NCBI GenBank assembly: GCA_041672395.1
Contig: JBAYZS010000004.1
Location: 21,386 to 85,385 of the forward strand
Direction: 5' to 3'
Source of the DNA: UBA5287 sp041672395
GTDB lineage: Bacteria; Bacteroidota; Bacteroidia; Bacteroidales; Dysgonomonadaceae
Length of the DNA: 64,000 nucleotides
Under the pieces are notes generated by a model that searched no databases, had not been told where the DNA came from, and worked only from the letters and a program-made list of their open reading frames with translations. Every line of letters begins with the position of its first letter. Position 1 is the stretch's first letter. Positions 62,551 through 64,000 of the stretch are shown here, in pieces. Both the position numbers and the translations under genes were made by a program.

Positions 62551-62967
62551 ATGACTACAAAAGAAAAATTATTAAATACAGGATTACTCATTTTAAGAGT
62601 CGGAATTGGAATATCGATTTTCTTCCACGGATTACCCAAAATAATGGGTGGAGTTGAAACTTGGACTGCGATTGGGAGTTCTTTGTCTGCATTTGGAATT
62701 GGCTTTGCGCCCACATTTTGGGGATTATTGGCAGCACTTACTGAATCCGTAGGTGGAATATTGTTTGCATTAGGATTATTGTTTCGACCCGCAACAGTGT
62801 TTTTATCGGGAATGATGGCAATTGCTTTAGGTACACATTTAATGGCTGGAGACGGATTCATGACTTACGGTCATGCGCTTGATCTGTTGATAGTTTTTGT
62901 TGCAACATTCTTCACCGGAGCCGGTAAATTATCCTTAGATAATCGCTTTTTCAAGAAAATTGTATAA
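62551..62967 (+). CDS. DoxX-family membrane protein
   Basis: This 138-residue protein has four hydrophobic helices (about 9-27, 45-70, 72-93, 105-125). It carries the DoxX pattern GLLILRVGIGISIFFHGLPK and FWGLLAALTESVGGILFALG. DoxX proteins are linked to quinone or thiosulfate redox chemistry in a few organisms; the role here is unknown. It is divergent from the maturase gene, 85 bases away. Confidence 0.88.
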   Translation: MTTKEKLLNTGLLILRVGIGISIFFHGLPKIMGGVETWTAIGSSLSAFGIGFAPTFWGLLAALTESVGGILFALGLLFRPATVFLSGMMAIALGTHLMAGDGFMTYGHALDLLIVFVATFFTGAGKLSLDNRFFKKIV

Positions 62968-62986
62968 TTGAACAAATTTAAAAAAA

Positions 62987-63032
62987 CAACCACCTGTTCT
63001 GTTTTAACATATTACAGAACAAGTGGTTTTCT
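62987..63032. terminator. Bidirectional terminator between doxX and the hydrolase gene
   Basis: AACCAC-TGTTCTGT (62988-63002) pairs with ACAGAACA-GTGGTT (63014-63028) apart from one mismatch, and T-rich sequence follows on both strands. Confidence 0.9.
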
Positions 63033-63054
63033 ATTAGAATCTATTCTTATCGAC

Positions 63055-64000
63055 TTATTTTAGATGCTTATGAATCCACGAATTCATTTGCTCTAATGCT
63101 GTTGGAGAAAAAGTTTGTTCTATCTTAGGATATTCGTTTGGAGAGCCAGTTGTTGATTCCTGAAACAAGTGATTAAGATTTGGTAATTCAATAGCTGTCA
63201 GCTTTTTATTACCACTTTCATCAAATGCTTTCCGTATTGCTTCAAGATTCTCTTTTGGCGCTACCTGCGTATCTTTTGCACCATTAAGCGCCAAGACAGG
63301 AATTTTCAATTTTGTCAATGTAGGATATGGGTCATATTTTATATAATATTTCATCCAAGGTGTAGTCATTTGTGCGACAGATGCTTTTATATAACTATTG
63401 AGTTGTTCAGTTGAAAAACCCGGAGTAAAATCAGGATTTTCTTTAAAAGCCTTCTGCAAATAATTCTCTAAATCTATTTTAAGTTTTTCCGTATCATTAG
63501 AGTTTAGAACAAGATCATAAGTACCTTTATTGAACTTGAGCATTCTTTTGACAAGTTCATCAGATGCACCATTAGCTTTTGTTACAGCCAAGGTCTGCAA
63601 TTCCAATAATTTATCGCCCCGGAGTCCAGGTCCCGCCAAAAGAATGATAAAAGCCACGTTCTTGTTTCTTTGTGCAACCATTGGAGCAATGAGTCCACCC
63701 TCACTGTGACCAATCAGTCCAATATTCTTTTTATCAATCTGACTTTTTGTCATCAAATAAGAAACCGCTGCCTCTACATCATTTGCCAAATCAGCTGAAG
63801 TAGCCGAATTATAATTACCTTTCGATGCCCCAACTCCTCTATCATCAAAACGTAAAACCCCAATACCGTTTCGTGTTAAATAATCAGCAATTACCAAAAA
63901 AGGTTTGTGTCCAAACAGCTCCTCATCCCTGTTTTGCGCTCCACTGCCCGAAATTAACACAACAACCGATGTTTTCTCAGTTTTGGCAGGCAATGTCAGT
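63055..64000 (-). CDS. Alpha/beta hydrolase (5' end outside the window)
   Basis: The last 312 or more residues of an alpha/beta hydrolase are present. The frame remains open to the window edge without a convincing start codon, so the N-terminal part is missing; family members are commonly about 450 residues with a signal peptide. The nucleophile Ser is in GHSEGG, the oxyanion segment is LISGSGAQNRDE, the acid probably the Asp in LNGAKDTQV and the catalytic His in PNLNHLFQ. The family includes dienelactone-hydrolase-like and acyl-peptidase-like esterases; the substrate is not known. Confidence 0.85.
   Translation of the reverse strand, partial: LTLPAKTEKTSVVVLISGSGAQNRDEELFGHKPFLVIADYLTRNGIGVLRFDDRGVGASKGNYNSATSADLANDVEAAVSYLMTKSQIDKKNIGLIGHSEGGLIAPMVAQRNKNVAFIILLAGPGLRGDKLLELQTLAVTKANGASDELVKRMLKFNKGTYDLVLNSNDTEKLKIDLENYLQKAFKENPDFTPGFSTEQLNSYIKASVAQMTTPWMKYYIKYDPYPTLTKLKIPVLALNGAKDTQVAPKENLEAIRKAFDESGNKKLTAIELPNLNHLFQESTTGSPNEYPKIEQTFSPTALEQMNSWIHKHLK

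Overview
The window is AT-rich chromosomal DNA from a member of the Bacteroidetes, most likely the order Bacteroidales. Evidence: start sites are preceded again and again by the Bacteroidetes -7 box TAnnTTTG; two TonB-dependent receptors, a Bacteroidetes-type TonB protein and an M56/BlaI pair carrying receptor-plug-like repeats are present; and DUF4271-hemD, a two-piece LysO, a viroplasmin-type RNase H and a family 3 glycosidase fit the same group. Genus cannot be fixed from the sequence alone.

Layout. 1-8.8 kb: an RluA-type pseudouridine synthase, a cell-wall amidase, metK behind a SAM-II-type riboswitch, a LOG protein, DUF4271-hemD, rnpA-yidD-tatD-like, and RNase H with a membrane protein. 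9-13.6 kb: a PepC-like C1 peptidase with murF, a membrane phosphoesterase and split lysO. 13.8-18.5 kb: a BlaI/M56 regulatory pair under a palindromic operator-promoter, then a TonB-dependent outer-membrane protein. 18.6-32.6 kb: trmD, glyA, recG, a ROK kinase, a second TonB-dependent receptor, an esterase, maeB, an exported hypothetical protein and an aberrant EF-G paralogue. 33-44 kb: a Ca2+ ATPase, a GH3 enzyme, a lipoprotein, pnp, a TlpA-like lipoprotein without redox cysteines and a PIF1-like helicase. 44.3-52.2 kb: greA with a leader terminator, a HIT protein, coaA, htpG, an orphan ECF sigma factor and lon. 52.3-57 kb: trmN6, an IS110-family element, a decayed repeat-coding scrap, a sialidase and hpt. 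57.5-64 kb: tonB, a polyprenyl synthase, a hypothetical gene, tatD, tRNA-Ser(GGA), an anaerobic sulfatase-maturase, a DoxX protein and a truncated alpha/beta hydrolase.

Most of the content is housekeeping: SAM supply, tRNA and RNA modification and decay, protein quality control, cell-wall and haem synthesis. The accessory layer is small: one IS110 element, a sialidase, a GH3 enzyme and the maturase. No CRISPR array, prophage or recognisable defence island is present.

The most unusual non-coding signal is a dispersed intergenic repeat made of 11-bp units (consensus TCYCACTATGS), found at four well-separated places just downstream of genes. Next in interest are a structured tail on the IS110 element (candidate bridge RNA), a terminator hairpin inside the greA leader, and a 39-bp palindrome coinciding with the blaI promoter. 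Start codons were re-chosen where a promoter box, signal peptide or family length showed that the longest reading frame was too long.
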